DNA from: Paenibacillus glycanilyticus
GTDB lineage: Bacteria > Bacillota > Bacilli > Paenibacillales > Paenibacillaceae
Assembly (NCBI RefSeq): GCF_023715145.1
Contig: NZ_JAMBNP010000013.1
Span: 1 to 64,000, forward strand
Direction: 5' to 3'
DNA length: 64,000 nucleotides
Positions 19,440 to 28,900 of the stretch are shown in pieces. The notes under the pieces were generated by a model. The model did no database searches, was not told where the DNA came from, and worked only from the letters and a program-made list of their open reading frames with translations. How positions within the stretch are numbered: the stretch's first letter is position 1; the number at the start of each line of letters is the position of its first letter. Position numbers and translations under genes: made by a program.

Positions 19440-19503
19440 ATTGTAAGAGCCTGAGGGGGTGCCTCACTACCAATCCGGTGACCTGAAAGGCTAAGATTGT
19501 GAC
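19440..19503 (-). promoter_or_regulatory. Promoter with direct-repeat operator for the alpha-glucan operon
   Basis: On the minus strand GTCACAATCTTAG (19491-19503) and a diverged copy GTCACCGGATT (19472-19482) lie 21 bp apart. TACAAT (19440-19445) follows 28 bp after the proximal GTCACCGGA. Layout matches the promoters at 5993-6056, 22657-22700 and 29921-29984. Confidence 0.5.
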
Positions 19504-19535
19504 CTGTCGGTGAGATGGCGGATGGAGAGAGGTCG

Positions 19536-19632
19536 CTTAACGATGCGGGACATCGTTAAGCTTGGGGAAAACAGCGCTGCGAGCTAGTTTGGGGCAATTG
19601 AGCGTTCCTAAACGATGTGCGGCATCGTTAAG
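19536..19632. repeat. Two ~72-bp tandem units with long palindromes
   Basis: CTTAACGATG-cggga-CATCGTTAAG (19536-19560) is a perfect 10-bp inverted repeat. A near-perfect copy CTAAACGATG-tgcgg-CATCGTTAAG lies at 19608-19632, a period of 72 bp. Flanking bases are also partly conserved (GGGAAA after each). No promoter or ribosome site is attached, and the 62-codon open frame across it simply reflects the repeat. It lies between two leftward operons. Confidence 0.7.
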
Positions 19633-19704
19633 ATCGGGAAAGCACGGTTTAGGTAGGTTTGGTTGAAATAGCCCCAGCCTCCGCGCCGCAGGTGCATTCG
19701 GGCT

Positions 19705-19753
19705 ACAAAAAAAGCCGTCCGCCAAGCTAACGGCATGCTTGGTAGACGGCTTT
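19705..19753 (-). terminator. Strong terminator after the FGE-type gene
   Basis: AAAGCCGTC/GACGGCTTT with an inner CCAAGC/GCTTGG extension is followed on the minus strand by a T run. It ends the beta-glucan side leftward transcription unit. Confidence 0.9.
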
Positions 19754-19759
19754 GCTATA

Positions 19760-20758
19760 TTATTGCTGCGGTGCGGACAGCACCGTGCGGAAGCCGCAAT
19801 TGCCGGTTGAGCTGTCGGGGGTATTTTTGCTCCGCGCCGCTACCCGGTAACGGTTGCAGTAGGAGCTGTGGCAGAGATACGATCCGCCGCGCATGACGCG
19901 TCCTTCTCCCGCGCGGGGGCCAGCCGGATTGTCGTTTTCTCCGCTTTGATAGTAGCCTGGACTGAACCAGTCGGAGCACCATTCCCATACGTTGCCCGAC
20001 ATATTGTAGAGGCCATAGCCGTTTGGCCGGAAGCTCTTAGCCGGGGCGGTTCCCAGGTAACCGTCGCTGGCGTGATTTTTGACCGGGAATTTGCCCTGCC
20101 AAATGTTGCAGTTATGCTCGCCGCCCTGCTTCAGCTCATCCCCCCAAGGATAACGCTTCTGCACCAGACCGCCGCGTCCCGCATACTCCCATTCGGCTTC
20201 CGTTGGAAGGCGTCTGCCCACCCACTCGCAATACGCCATCGCGTCATTCCAGCTGACATGAATAACGGGATGATCCTCGCGGCCTTCGATCCGGGAGTCC
20301 GGTCCTTCCGGATGATTCCAGTCCGCTCCTTCAATCGGGTACCACCACGGGGCCGACTGCGGCACCGACTTCACCTTCGCCGCTTCGGCTTCCGAGACAA
20401 ACAGGTGGAACACGTAGGACCAGCCGAACCGTTGAGCCTCCGTTACATAACCGGTTGCCTTAATGAATCGCCCAAACTGTTCATTCGTTACCGCGCATTC
20501 ATCCATATAAAAGCTATCTACCGTTACGCTGTGCACCGGTCCTTCGCCGTCTGCAGGAAAGCCTTCCTTATCATTCGTTCCCATCAGGAAGGTGCCGCCC
20601 GGAATATGGACCATGCCTGCTGTATCGACATTCGCCGGTGCAGCAATCACCGATTTAAGTTCTGCTTTCAGCTTAAGGTTCTTGGGAGCCATGACGATGG
20701 ATGAGCGCTGCGTCGAACAGCAGGAATTTTCCGTATTATTGTCTGATTCCTGTGCCAC
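19760..20758 (-). CDS. Formylglycine-generating enzyme (sulfatase-modifying factor) family protein
   Basis: A 332-residue protein covering the full FGE fold (~45-330), opening with MVHIPGGTFLMGT and ending with the signature GGSYLCHSSYCNRYRVAARS. Two cysteines four residues apart in that motif are the catalytic, copper-binding pair of true aerobic FGE, which converts a sulfatase Cys to formylglycine. Most bacterial FGE-fold relatives lack them. GTG 20758 follows AAGGAA at good spacing. No sulfatase is encoded in this window, so its substrate must be elsewhere. It lies downstream of an SBP gene but behind that gene's terminator. The N-terminal SCCS segment is not part of the conserved fold. 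Confidence 0.88.
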   Translation of the reverse strand: MAQESDNNTENSCCSTQRSSIVMAPKNLKLKAELKSVIAAPANVDTAGMVHIPGGTFLMGTNDKEGFPADGEGPVHSVTVDSFYMDECAVTNEQFGRFIKATGYVTEAQRFGWSYVFHLFVSEAEAAKVKSVPQSAPWWYPIEGADWNHPEGPDSRIEGREDHPVIHVSWNDAMAYCEWVGRRLPTEAEWEYAGRGGLVQKRYPWGDELKQGGEHNCNIWQGKFPVKNHASDGYLGTAPAKSFRPNGYGLYNMSGNVWEWCSDWFSPGYYQSGENDNPAGPRAGEGRVMRGGSYLCHSSYCNRYRVAARSKNTPDSSTGNCGFRTVLSAPQQ

Positions 20759-20840
20759 TCTTCATCTTCCTTCCCGATTCGTCTTTATACTTTATTTCAC
20801 TATAATCTATTAATCCACACTACCACAACAAGAGAAGGCC

Positions 20841-20876
20841 AAAAAAAGACCGCCTCTTCATTCGAGAGGCGGTCTT
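20841..20876 (-). terminator. Strong terminator after the beta-glucan SBP gene
   Basis: A perfect AGACCGCCTC/GAGGCGGTCT stem is followed on the minus strand by TTTTTTT, immediately after the stop at 20889. Confidence 0.95.
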
Positions 20877-20888
20877 GCTTTTTACTTA

Positions 20889-22622
20889 TTATTTTGCTCC
20901 GCCGCTGACGGATTGGTACCACTCGTTTACTTCCTGGGTGATTTTATCGCCGCCGGAGGATTTCCACTTCTCCACGAATTTGTCGAAGGAATCAACCGGA
21001 GCTTTGCCGTAGATGATTTGCGAGAAGGTATCCTTCTCCATCTTTCCCAGAATATCGTTGCTTGTCTGCATTGTCTTGGTCGGAGCGCCCGTGAACATTT
21101 GAGGCAGAACGGAATCCTTCTGCTCCTGTACGATTTTAGCCGCTTCCAGCATTGGCAGCGGTGTGCTCATCTTCAGCTTCTTCTCGAATGGAGTAGTCGC
21201 TTCTTCGCCATTCGCCAGCTTCGATAGCACTTGCATGTTCAAGCTTGGAATACGCGCGCCGTCAAACGTCAGCGTATATTTCTCAGGTGCGTAACCGCCT
21301 GTGCTTGCCGCGTCCGTCTTCACTTGGCCGTCTACCATAACCCAGTCGTAGCCTTCGGCAAGACCGTTCTCGAACTCTCCGCCAGCCTGAGGATTCGCGT
21401 ATTGTTCGAACAGGTAATTCTGGTAAGCGAAGAACGCTTCCGGATGCTCCATCTCGGCATTAATCAAGACAACGCCGTTGGAGTTCGATGTACCGTGACG
21501 TCCCACTTTGCCGTCTGGTCCCGCTGGCAACGAATAGGCTTTATACTGTGCGTCTTTATTGTTCTTCTTCACGTCTTCCAGCGGCCATGCCGGCATCCAG
21601 TGAGGACCAACAACGATACCCGCTTTGCCCGCCGTGAAGTCTTCCGCCGCTTTCGTCTCGTCATAGAGACCCGCTTCGGTTGGCAGATAGCCTTTGCTCA
21701 TCCAGCTTTGAAGCGTGGCCAGCGCCTTCTTGGAGCCTTCGGTTACGGAGCCGTATTCGAGCTTGCCGTCCGCGGTTTTGTTCCATTGGTTAGGCATTGT
21801 GCCGTAAGCGCCAAAGATCCAGCCCGCGTCCGACATCCATGTATTGATCCAGTTCTTGAAGCCGATTGCGAGACCGTAAGTATCCTTCTTGCCGTTGCCG
21901 TCCGGATCCTGATTCGTGAAGGCATCCATCACTTTTTCGAGATCATCCAACGTTTTTGGCGCCGACAGTCCAAGCTTCTGCATCCAGTCTTCACGGATCC
22001 ACATGACAGGGTCGCCATTGTAAGCGTAATCCAGAATCGGAATGCCAACCCGCTTGCCATCCTCCATGTACGGATACCATACAGTCGGATCCTCGTTCAT
22101 CGCGTCCTTCCAAACCTGGCTTGCATATTTGTCGAACAGCTCGCCCGCATCTATAAATCTGCCGGAATCGATCAGTTCTCTCACGAGGGTGAAGTCGCCG
22201 CGGTACGAAATAATGTCCGGCATCTTTTCGTTGGTCGCAAGAGATAAGCGGAGCTTCGTTTCAAAGGCATTGTTCGTCGAAGGAGCGATCCATTGATTCT
22301 TAAGCTGAATACCGAATTTATCAAGCGCCCATTTGGTATGAACGTTATTATCTTGATCTTCACCGGATTTGAACTTCACATCCGGACCCCAGGGACGCAA
22401 ATAGGAAATCGTGATCGGAGGATCGAATTTAACGTCTTTGGCTTCCGTGCCTGTATTCGTATTTCCGGCAGCAGAAGTATTGCTTGGTTCTTGACTTGCA
22501 TTCGCATTGGCATTGTCCGGTGCATTGTTGTTGCCGCAAGCGCTTGTAATCGCCGTTAGAGACACAACTCCCGCGAGTACCATTGTAGGCAGCCATTTTC
22601 TTTTCTGTTCTTTCAACTGCAT
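20889..22622 (-). CDS. LplA-type extracellular solute-binding lipoprotein
   Basis: A 577-residue lipoprotein with signal peptide and lipobox ITSAC (~29), an Asn/Ala-rich linker, and the long Lpl/YtcQ-type sugar-binding fold (ISYLRPWGPDVKF, WMPAWPLEDVKKNN and GKAGIVVGPHW regions). It has its own promoter and terminator. The likely partners are the LplB/LplC permeases at 28009-29854, separated from it by two glucanase genes. Inferred role: capture of beta-gluco-oligosaccharides. Its promoter shares a GTTGCAATCTTAG element with the permease operon. Confidence 0.88.
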   Translation of the reverse strand: MQLKEQKRKWLPTMVLAGVVSLTAITSACGNNNAPDNANANASQEPSNTSAAGNTNTGTEAKDVKFDPPITISYLRPWGPDVKFKSGEDQDNNVHTKWALDKFGIQLKNQWIAPSTNNAFETKLRLSLATNEKMPDIISYRGDFTLVRELIDSGRFIDAGELFDKYASQVWKDAMNEDPTVWYPYMEDGKRVGIPILDYAYNGDPVMWIREDWMQKLGLSAPKTLDDLEKVMDAFTNQDPDGNGKKDTYGLAIGFKNWINTWMSDAGWIFGAYGTMPNQWNKTADGKLEYGSVTEGSKKALATLQSWMSKGYLPTEAGLYDETKAAEDFTAGKAGIVVGPHWMPAWPLEDVKKNNKDAQYKAYSLPAGPDGKVGRHGTSNSNGVVLINAEMEHPEAFFAYQNYLFEQYANPQAGGEFENGLAEGYDWVMVDGQVKTDAASTGGYAPEKYTLTFDGARIPSLNMQVLSKLANGEEATTPFEKKLKMSTPLPMLEAAKIVQEQKDSVLPQMFTGAPTKTMQTSNDILGKMEKDTFSQIIYGKAPVDSFDKFVEKWKSSGGDKITQEVNEWYQSVSGGAK

Positions 22623-22656
22623 TTCCCCCAGTGCAATGTATTGGCTTACAGGACTT

Positions 22657-22700
22657 ATATTAAGGAGTCGAACAACCCCGTTCTATACTAAGATTGCAAC
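22657..22700 (-). promoter_or_regulatory. Promoter with shared operator half-site for the beta-glucan SBP gene
   Basis: On the minus strand GTTGCAATCTTAG (22688-22700) is followed 29 bp after GTTGCAATC by a TAATAT -10 candidate (22657-22662). A further TGCAATC lies 12 bp upstream instead of the usual 21-bp second copy. ATTGCAACATCGAT here and ATTGCAACAACGAT at 29957-29970 differ at one base. Confidence 0.45.
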
Positions 22701-22794
22701 ATCGATTGCACTTCTTTAGGATATTGAAAATTGAATATGTATCTTAAAATTTTACTGTACAAGGCCGCCTGCTACTAGTTGGTATATTCTGCAT

Positions 22795-22830
22795 AAAAAA
22801 AGCGGTACAGGATGTACTCCCGCACCGCTT
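22795..22830 (-). terminator. Terminator of the lichenase gene
   Basis: AAGCGGT/ACCGCTT with an inner TACA/TGTA extension is followed on the minus strand by TTTTTTT. It is placed just after the stop at 22838. Confidence 0.85.
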
Positions 22831-22837
22831 CTCCGCC

Positions 22838-23551
22838 CTAATTGCTCGTATATTTCATCCAGTCGTATTCGGCATAGAGGGGATTTGCGCCGTTATAGGC
22901 TCCAAGCCAGCTGTCTACCCCAGTACCGTTCCAGATGTTCATCATGATTTTGCCCGGATTGCTTGGGATGTTGGAGGTTGCCGTATGCTTCAGTACGCCG
23001 TCCACATACCATTTGATAGACCCGGCTTGCCAGTTAAACGCGTAAGTATGGAAGCCTTGCGACGCATCGAAACCAAGATCAACGATTTTCTCATGGCCGC
23101 CTACGCCATTAGTGTAATAGTTAAACTGAACCTTGGTGGTATCTTTGCCGAGGAACTCGATATCGATCTCATCCCAAGGCGTACCGTCAGACGGACCGGT
23201 ATAAGTGAAGAAGGAAGAGACGATGCCCGTATTTTTGGCCGGCTTCATGCTGACCTCGTACAGACCGTAACCGTATTTGTTGACGGAACGGTACTCGGCG
23301 CAGTCAAACACGTTGTAGGCGGAGCTGGTCAAGCCCAGCTTCAAATGCCCGTCGCTCGTAAAGCTTACGTTGTTCGCCCGCCAGGTACAGTTGAACATGC
23401 CGCCGTTCGAGTAGCCGTCCGCCTTCTGCCAGGTAGCGGGATTATAATACGTAAGAGGCTCCCAAAATTCCGTAGCCCCGTAAGAGCTTGAGACAAACAA
23501 CATCGATACAATCGCCGAACCGGCCATAAGAAGGGATGCTTTCTTTTTCAT
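22838..23551 (-). CDS. Secreted beta-1,3-1,4-glucanase (lichenase), GH16
   Basis: A 237-residue enzyme with signal peptide (~1-25) and a complete GH16 jelly roll very close to Bacillus-type lichenases: GGMFNCTWRANNVSF near the N-terminus, the catalytic DEIDIEFLG near residue 130 (two Glu and one Asp), and LMMNIWNG-like C-terminal strands (here IMMNIWNGTGVDSWLG). It hydrolyses mixed-linkage beta-glucans such as lichenan and cereal glucan outside the cell. GGAGG precedes the ATG by 6 nt. It follows the SLH-laminarinase gene by 93 bp and ends in its own terminator. Confidence 0.95.
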   Translation of the reverse strand: MKKKASLLMAGSAIVSMLFVSSSYGATEFWEPLTYYNPATWQKADGYSNGGMFNCTWRANNVSFTSDGHLKLGLTSSAYNVFDCAEYRSVNKYGYGLYEVSMKPAKNTGIVSSFFTYTGPSDGTPWDEIDIEFLGKDTTKVQFNYYTNGVGGHEKIVDLGFDASQGFHTYAFNWQAGSIKWYVDGVLKHTATSNIPSNPGKIMMNIWNGTGVDSWLGAYNGANPLYAEYDWMKYTSN

Positions 23552-23644
23552 CGAACACCTCCGGATTTTATCGTGCCTTGGAATTGCCTGCCGCCTTCGC
23601 TTATCCCCTCCCCCAGCACCAAGCTCTCGATCTATAAAATGGCG

Positions 23645-26600
23645 TTAAATCGGCCCCAGATTGACCAAGCTAACGTCCGAGATCGTAATCGTCGCGTTAC
23701 CGGCGTTGCCGCCCGCGATATTGCCCATATCGAAGGAGATGCGGGACGTATTATACCCCTGATCGGTCGCGTCAAAGGTGAACGTAAAGCTCTGCTCCTC
23801 TTCCGTCAAATCCACCTGCTGGCCGTAATAGCCATGCCAGGCATAGCCTGCCGGCACATCTACCCATCCGATGCCAAGACCCAGCTTCCTTGCCGTGCTG
23901 GCTTTGGCTTTGAAGCTAAACGCATATTTGCTTCCCTGCTGAATAGCGAAGCCTTCTTGGATAACCTGCCGGTCCCAAGGGTTATCGCCTACCGCGCCGA
24001 TCGAAGCCTCCAGCTTTCCGTTGTTAGCCCCGATCGTAAGCTCGCCCGGTGCCGCCGTATAAGAGAACCACCCCGCGAGGCCGTTCGCGAAATTGCCGTT
24101 TTGCAGCAGATTGACGTTCGTAGGCTGGCCGCCGCTCTCCGCGGAAGCATTAACCTCGTAGAGCAGCACGTTATCGAAAATTACCGAATGCCCGCCTGCA
24201 GCGCCCGCCGGATTGCCCAGCCCGAACACCAGCACGGACGAAGGATCGGAATCGCCGGCCATTGCAAAAGAGTACGCGTAATGCTTGCGGTCTGCGGAAA
24301 GCTGGGCGGTGTCCTCCAAATATTTGGCGAAATCGCCGCTGCTCTGCGAGACAACAACCTGCACGGCTTTCTCGCTAGTAGCGGAAGCATCAAATTCCAG
24401 CCTGTAAGTCTTGCCCTTCTCGATCGTTAATTGGCCTTGCTGAAGCGTATCGTCCCACCAGTTCGCGCTTGTGCCCGGGAGCGTCGCAACCAGGCTTCCC
24501 TCATCCGAGCGGCTCATCGTCGCCGAACCTCCCGCAATCAGATTCCAGCCGTTAAGATCCGTATCGAATCCGCCGTTCTGAACCAAGTTAGGCGACAGGT
24601 CTACCCAAAGCGTGTTATAGTCGTAGCCTTGGAATTCCACATAATAGTCATGTCCGGCTGCCAGCGCAGCAGGATTCATATAGATGGTTTGATACGTCTG
24701 CCAGCCGCCGGTATTGCCGAGATCATAATTTGATTGCGAGACTACGGCACCATTCTCGTCTTTGATCCGCAGGCGGACTTGCGACTGATCCTTACCGCTT
24801 GCCACTCTGGCTGAGAACTGGTATTCAGCGGAACGGGTTACGCCGAGTTTATATTTGAGCGTATCGCCTTCATCCATGTAAGCGACGTTTTTGCCGCCTT
24901 CGCTTGCATTTTCGAGCTGCAGCCCCTGCATCTCCCATGCGTTTGCCGCCGGAATATGAGTATAGCCCGCAACCGTAATCGGCTCGCCGCGCTTCACTAG
25001 CCGGACATTGTCGACATAGACCGTACCGCTCTCGCCGCCGAACAACAGCTTCAACTCGGCTTCCGCCGTATCCGCGCCGTCCCCCAATACCGCTTCCAGC
25101 GAGTAGGCTTGCAGCGTGGTGCCAAGCGATATGCTGTTGCCTCCTGGGTATGAAGCGGAATGATCGCCTGCCAGTTCAACCTTCATACTCCGCGGCGCAT
25201 CGGCCTTGGCCTCAAAAGAAATGCCGTATTCGCTGTTCCCTGCAAGCGCCAGCCCAGGCTGGGAGACCGTTACGGCTTCCGCATCCGCTCCGCCGTCTGT
25301 CACATCAACGACTAGCTGTCTCTCATATATCGGAAACGCAAGGAAGTTATTCACGCTGACCGCGGCTTCCGCACCCGGAGCAACGGACTTGGTCCAAAAA
25401 GCCAGCCGGTCTTTCCCTTGATCAAACGTACCGTTGTAGATCAGATTGCCGTCCGCCAGCGCGGTCCGTTCACCCGGCACCTCCGGCAGAGGGGACGCAT
25501 CGCCGATCTCAACCAGCTTCACGTTTGCGATATAGACGGCCGCCGCGTTTTTCCCGAGATTAAACTCGAATCTCGCATTGTTGTCCGTGCTCTCCAGCAT
25601 GTCGAACGTATATTCATAGGACTGCCATTCGGTCGTCAGATTGCCGTATTGCTCGCCGGAGTAATTTTTCCAGTTCTTCTCGAACTGATTTACCTTCGAC
25701 ATCACCGTGCGGGCCTCGTCGGCCTTCGCTTCATACGTGACCTTATACTTTTTGCCCTTCTGCAAAAACACCGGCATTTGCGTCAGCTGAACGGAGTAAA
25801 TCTCCGTACCGGCGTTATCGATTGCGATTTTTGCCGCTTTTCCTTTGAACGCATCGTCCACGACGGCCGCTTGGCCTGAGCCGCCAGCGTTAAGAAGGAA
25901 CTGCCAATCCTGCGGCACGCCATTTGCATCCATTGACTGCGTAAACTTTTCGTTATACAGCAGATTGCCGTCAGCCTGCGGTTCGCGCTTAGGGGACGGC
26001 TCCGGCGGATTGCCCGTTACATCCTCCCAGCTGTCCAAATTCTTGTATTCATACACCCTTACGAAGTCGACATTCATTTGATCGGCCGTAAAATCGCCGT
26101 TTGGCGAACCCGGCCAATCACCGCCTACCGCCAGGTTCAGAATCAGATAGAACGGGCGGTCAAACGGCGCGGGATAAGTATAATAGTCCGGCTGCCCCGG
26201 CCTTTTGGTTTTCCAGTCGCTCACTTCTTGGTAGAGCTGGCCGTCTACATAGAAACGAATGATGCCAGGGAGCCATTCCAGCTGAAAATCGTGGTAATCG
26301 TCGGCAAAGCTCTTACCCTCCGGCAGAACATAGCTGCCTTGCTCGGAGCCATGCGAGCCGTCAGGCTGAACGCTGTCGTAATGAAGGGTGCCGAAGACGC
26401 GGTTCTTGTTCGCCCCGCCAATCAGCTCCATCAGATCGATCTCGCCGGAAGCCGGCCAGCCCCCGTAATGGGCTTCGTCGGTTGGCATCAGCCAAATCGC
26501 CGGCCACATGCCCTGCTGAACGGGAAGCTTGGCGCGGACAACAACCTTGCCGTAGGTCCAGTCGCCTTTTTCTTTGGAGATAAGCTTCGCCGAGGTGTAA

Positions 26601-27946
26601 TGGCTTCCTTTGTGCTCTTCCTTCTTGGCTTTAAGGCTCAGGACGCTGCGTTCGCCATCCCGTTCAATGACCGCATTATCCGGTTTGTAGTACTCAAGCT
26701 CGTTATTGTAAACAACGCCGGTATCTTGAACCGTCCACTTGCTTGAATCAATCGTTGATTGATTAAATTCGTCATTCCATACAAGCTTCCACTCGTTATC
26801 CGCTATCGTTGTAGGCGGCACGGGCTTCTCCCCAGAGGCTGCAGGCGGGTTGGTTGCCGGAGGATTGGTCGTTCCCTCAGAACCCGTACCAAGGGTGGTT
26901 TGCGTCCCTGCAGGCACGGCTTTGTCATTCACCGTCACGCCGCCCGACTGGACCTGAAGACTTCCTACGCGGCTATCCGCCGACCATTCGAAGTCCGTTG
27001 GATGCTGGATAAGGACCAGATCCGCCGTCGTTCCGTTTGAGAAAACAACGCGGACCTGGCCGCCCGGCTTGTTGATATGCACATCCTTCAACTTCGCGCC
27101 GTCAAAAACAATCGAATGGCTTCCGCCGCCCTTAATAACCGTCTTGCCTGTAACGGTTATGCCCTTGAGCGTCGCATCGCCTTCTTTAATCCCTTCGGCA
27201 AGCAGCAGGTTTCCGTGCACGGACGTCTGGCTGACCGTAACGCCCGTTGAACGGATAACAAGATTGCCTTCCACCCGCAAGGCTTCATAATTGCCCGGCT
27301 TCGCAACCAAATCCCCGATCATGCCGGACAAAAGCACGGCCGATTCGGCGCGCGTAATCGGCGACTTCGGCTGAAGCTTGCCGTTATAGCCTTTTATATG
27401 TTTTTCGCTCGCCAAATAAGTAAGCGCTCTCTTTGCATAGCCGGAAACATCCGCCAAATCCTTGAACTGCTTCAGCTCCGCATCGGATTCCAAACCCGTG
27501 GAGAGCTCGAACGCCCGGTCAATCATGACCGCCGCATCTTCCCGCGTAATGCCGGCGTTTGGAGCAAAATGCTCCGCGTCCACGCCTTGAACAATGCCGG
27601 AACCGCTTGCTCTCGTTACCGCATCGGAATACCACGCATCAAGTGCCACATCCTGAAATCCGGCTGTTTCTTGTCCGGCGAATCCAAATATACGGTCCAG
27701 CATGGCAATAAATTCTGCACGGCTGATTGGCGAGCCAGGCTTAAACGCACCATTTTCGTAACCGCTTACAACTCCAAATGAAGCCATGCGATTGACTGCG
27801 GATTCCGCCCAATGTCCTCGGAGATCCTTAAACGAAGCTGCCGCAGCCGCTTCCGAGGCATGAATCGCTGTCCCTCCGACAAGCGGGCTAAGAGTGGCTG
27901 CCAGCAGACTGCAGGCCGTTAATTGCGATAATCTCTTCTTTAACAT
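23645..27946 (-). CDS. SLH-anchored GH16 endo-beta-1,3-glucanase with several binding modules
   Basis: A 1433-residue surface enzyme. Parts: signal peptide (~1-30); three SLH domains (~37-215); a beta-strand-rich linker (~215-350) and a Pro-rich hinge; GH16 laminarinase domain (~383-632) with the catalytic GEIDLMEL at ~498-505 and HDFQLEW; then CBM4/9-like modules beginning NLLYNEKF (~655), NLIYNGTF (~835), a CBM6-like module with HIPA (~990), and two more CBM4/9-like modules with NLVQNGGF and NLLQNGNF. It would hold the enzyme on the cell wall while it cuts beta-1,3-glucan (laminarin, curdlan, fungal wall). GGGAGG precedes the ATG. It lies 62 bp after the LplC permease gene, in the same operon. 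Confidence 0.93.
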   Translation of the reverse strand: MLKKRLSQLTACSLLAATLSPLVGGTAIHASEAAAAASFKDLRGHWAESAVNRMASFGVVSGYENGAFKPGSPISRAEFIAMLDRIFGFAGQETAGFQDVALDAWYSDAVTRASGSGIVQGVDAEHFAPNAGITREDAAVMIDRAFELSTGLESDAELKQFKDLADVSGYAKRALTYLASEKHIKGYNGKLQPKSPITRAESAVLLSGMIGDLVAKPGNYEALRVEGNLVIRSTGVTVSQTSVHGNLLLAEGIKEGDATLKGITVTGKTVIKGGGSHSIVFDGAKLKDVHINKPGGQVRVVFSNGTTADLVLIQHPTDFEWSADSRVGSLQVQSGGVTVNDKAVPAGTQTTLGTGSEGTTNPPATNPPAASGEKPVPPTTIADNEWKLVWNDEFNQSTIDSSKWTVQDTGVVYNNELEYYKPDNAVIERDGERSVLSLKAKKEEHKGSHYTSAKLISKEKGDWTYGKVVVRAKLPVQQGMWPAIWLMPTDEAHYGGWPASGEIDLMELIGGANKNRVFGTLHYDSVQPDGSHGSEQGSYVLPEGKSFADDYHDFQLEWLPGIIRFYVDGQLYQEVSDWKTKRPGQPDYYTYPAPFDRPFYLILNLAVGGDWPGSPNGDFTADQMNVDFVRVYEYKNLDSWEDVTGNPPEPSPKREPQADGNLLYNEKFTQSMDANGVPQDWQFLLNAGGSGQAAVVDDAFKGKAAKIAIDNAGTEIYSVQLTQMPVFLQKGKKYKVTYEAKADEARTVMSKVNQFEKNWKNYSGEQYGNLTTEWQSYEYTFDMLESTDNNARFEFNLGKNAAAVYIANVKLVEIGDASPLPEVPGERTALADGNLIYNGTFDQGKDRLAFWTKSVAPGAEAAVSVNNFLAFPIYERQLVVDVTDGGADAEAVTVSQPGLALAGNSEYGISFEAKADAPRSMKVELAGDHSASYPGGNSISLGTTLQAYSLEAVLGDGADTAEAELKLLFGGESGTVYVDNVRLVKRGEPITVAGYTHIPAANAWEMQGLQLENASEGGKNVAYMDEGDTLKYKLGVTRSAEYQFSARVASGKDQSQVRLRIKDENGAVVSQSNYDLGNTGGWQTYQTIYMNPAALAAGHDYYVEFQGYDYNTLWVDLSPNLVQNGGFDTDLNGWNLIAGGSATMSRSDEGSLVATLPGTSANWWDDTLQQGQLTIEKGKTYRLEFDASATSEKAVQVVVSQSSGDFAKYLEDTAQLSADRKHYAYSFAMAGDSDPSSVLVFGLGNPAGAAGGHSVIFDNVLLYEVNASAESGGQPTNVNLLQNGNFANGLAGWFSYTAAPGELTIGANNGKLEASIGAVGDNPWDRQVIQEGFAIQQGSKYAFSFKAKASTARKLGLGIGWVDVPAGYAWHGYYGQQVDLTEEEQSFTFTFDATDQGYNTSRISFDMGNIAGGNAGNATITISDVSLVNLGPI

Positions 27947-28008
27947 AGTTACCTCCCCAATGGTTTACAGGTCGGGGCCGCATCAATCGGCCCCTCCTTT
28001 GCCTATCG

Positions 28009-28887
28009 CTACTCTTTTACCGCGCCAATTACCATCCCTTTAACAAAGAACCGCTGCAGAAACGGATAAACGAGCAGAATCGGAAGCGCGCCGATAAAGA
28101 TTTGCGCGGCCCGTACCGTACGCTGCGAAATGTTCTCCAGCTGCTTCGGATCGACGTTGATCTTGCTGAAATCCTGCTGGACGATAATCGTCTGGAGGAG
28201 CGAAGCCAGAGGATAATCCTTGATATCCCGCATATAGATCATCCCGTCGAACCAGGAGTTCCATTGATAGACCATCGTGAACAGCGACAAAGTCGCGATG
28301 GACGGCATCGACAGCGGAATAAACACCAGCACCAGCGTCTTCAGCTGTCCCGCCCCGTCCAGAAAAGCCGCTTCCTCCAGTTCCTTCGGCAGGCTCCGGA
28401 AAAAGTTCAGCATCAGAATGACGTTCCATACCGATACCGCGCCCGGCAGCACCAACGCCCAGATGGAATCCATCAGTCCGATCTTTTGAACCAGGATGTA
28501 GCTTGGGATCAAGCCCCCGCTGAATAAAATCGTGAAGACAAAGATCCAGATATACATCGTGCGGCCCCGGAAATGAAGATCCTCCTTCGACAGCGGATAA
28601 GCGGTCATCAGGCAGAGAGCCATGCCGATTACCGTGGATAATACGGTTCTCATAACCGAAACGCCAAGCGAGTTCAGGAAATTGGAATTGCCGAACGTTT
28701 TCTCGTAAGCATCCGTCGTAAAGCCGATTGGCCAAAAGCCTACAAGGTTGGAAGAAGCCGGCGCCATGCTGCTGAACGATACGGCCAGAATATGAATGAT
28801 CGGCAAGATGCACAGAAGCGACAGAAGACCAAGAAACACATAGTTGCCGATGTTGAAAATTTTGTAGCCTAACGTTTTGTGGTACAA
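28009..28887 (-). CDS. LplC-type sugar ABC transporter permease
   Basis: A 292-residue permease with six helices and an EAA-type loop (EEAAFLDGAGQLKTL). An open frame reaches 28923, but it would overlap the upstream lplB-like gene and lacks a ribosome site. A TTG at 28887 has AGGAGG 8 nt upstream and starts LYHKTLGYKIFNIG, so TTG is taken as the start. It pairs with the LplB-type permease just upstream. Probable cargo: beta-gluco-oligosaccharides released by the following laminarinase and lichenase. Confidence 0.9.
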   Translation of the reverse strand: MYHKTLGYKIFNIGNYVFLGLLSLLCILPIIHILAVSFSSMAPASSNLVGFWPIGFTTDAYEKTFGNSNFLNSLGVSVMRTVLSTVIGMALCLMTAYPLSKEDLHFRGRTMYIWIFVFTILFSGGLIPSYILVQKIGLMDSIWALVLPGAVSVWNVILMLNFFRSLPKELEEAAFLDGAGQLKTLVLVFIPLSMPSIATLSLFTMVYQWNSWFDGMIYMRDIKDYPLASLLQTIIVQQDFSKINVDPKQLENISQRTVRAAQIFIGALPILLVYPFLQRFFVKGMVIGAVKE

Positions 28888-28900
28888 AAGTAGAACCTCC

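Noticed and set aside
19537..19725. Small gene of 62 residues with an internal repeat
   Set aside because: No ribosome site; the internal peptide repeat only mirrors the 72-bp DNA repeat and the frame runs into the FGE terminator.
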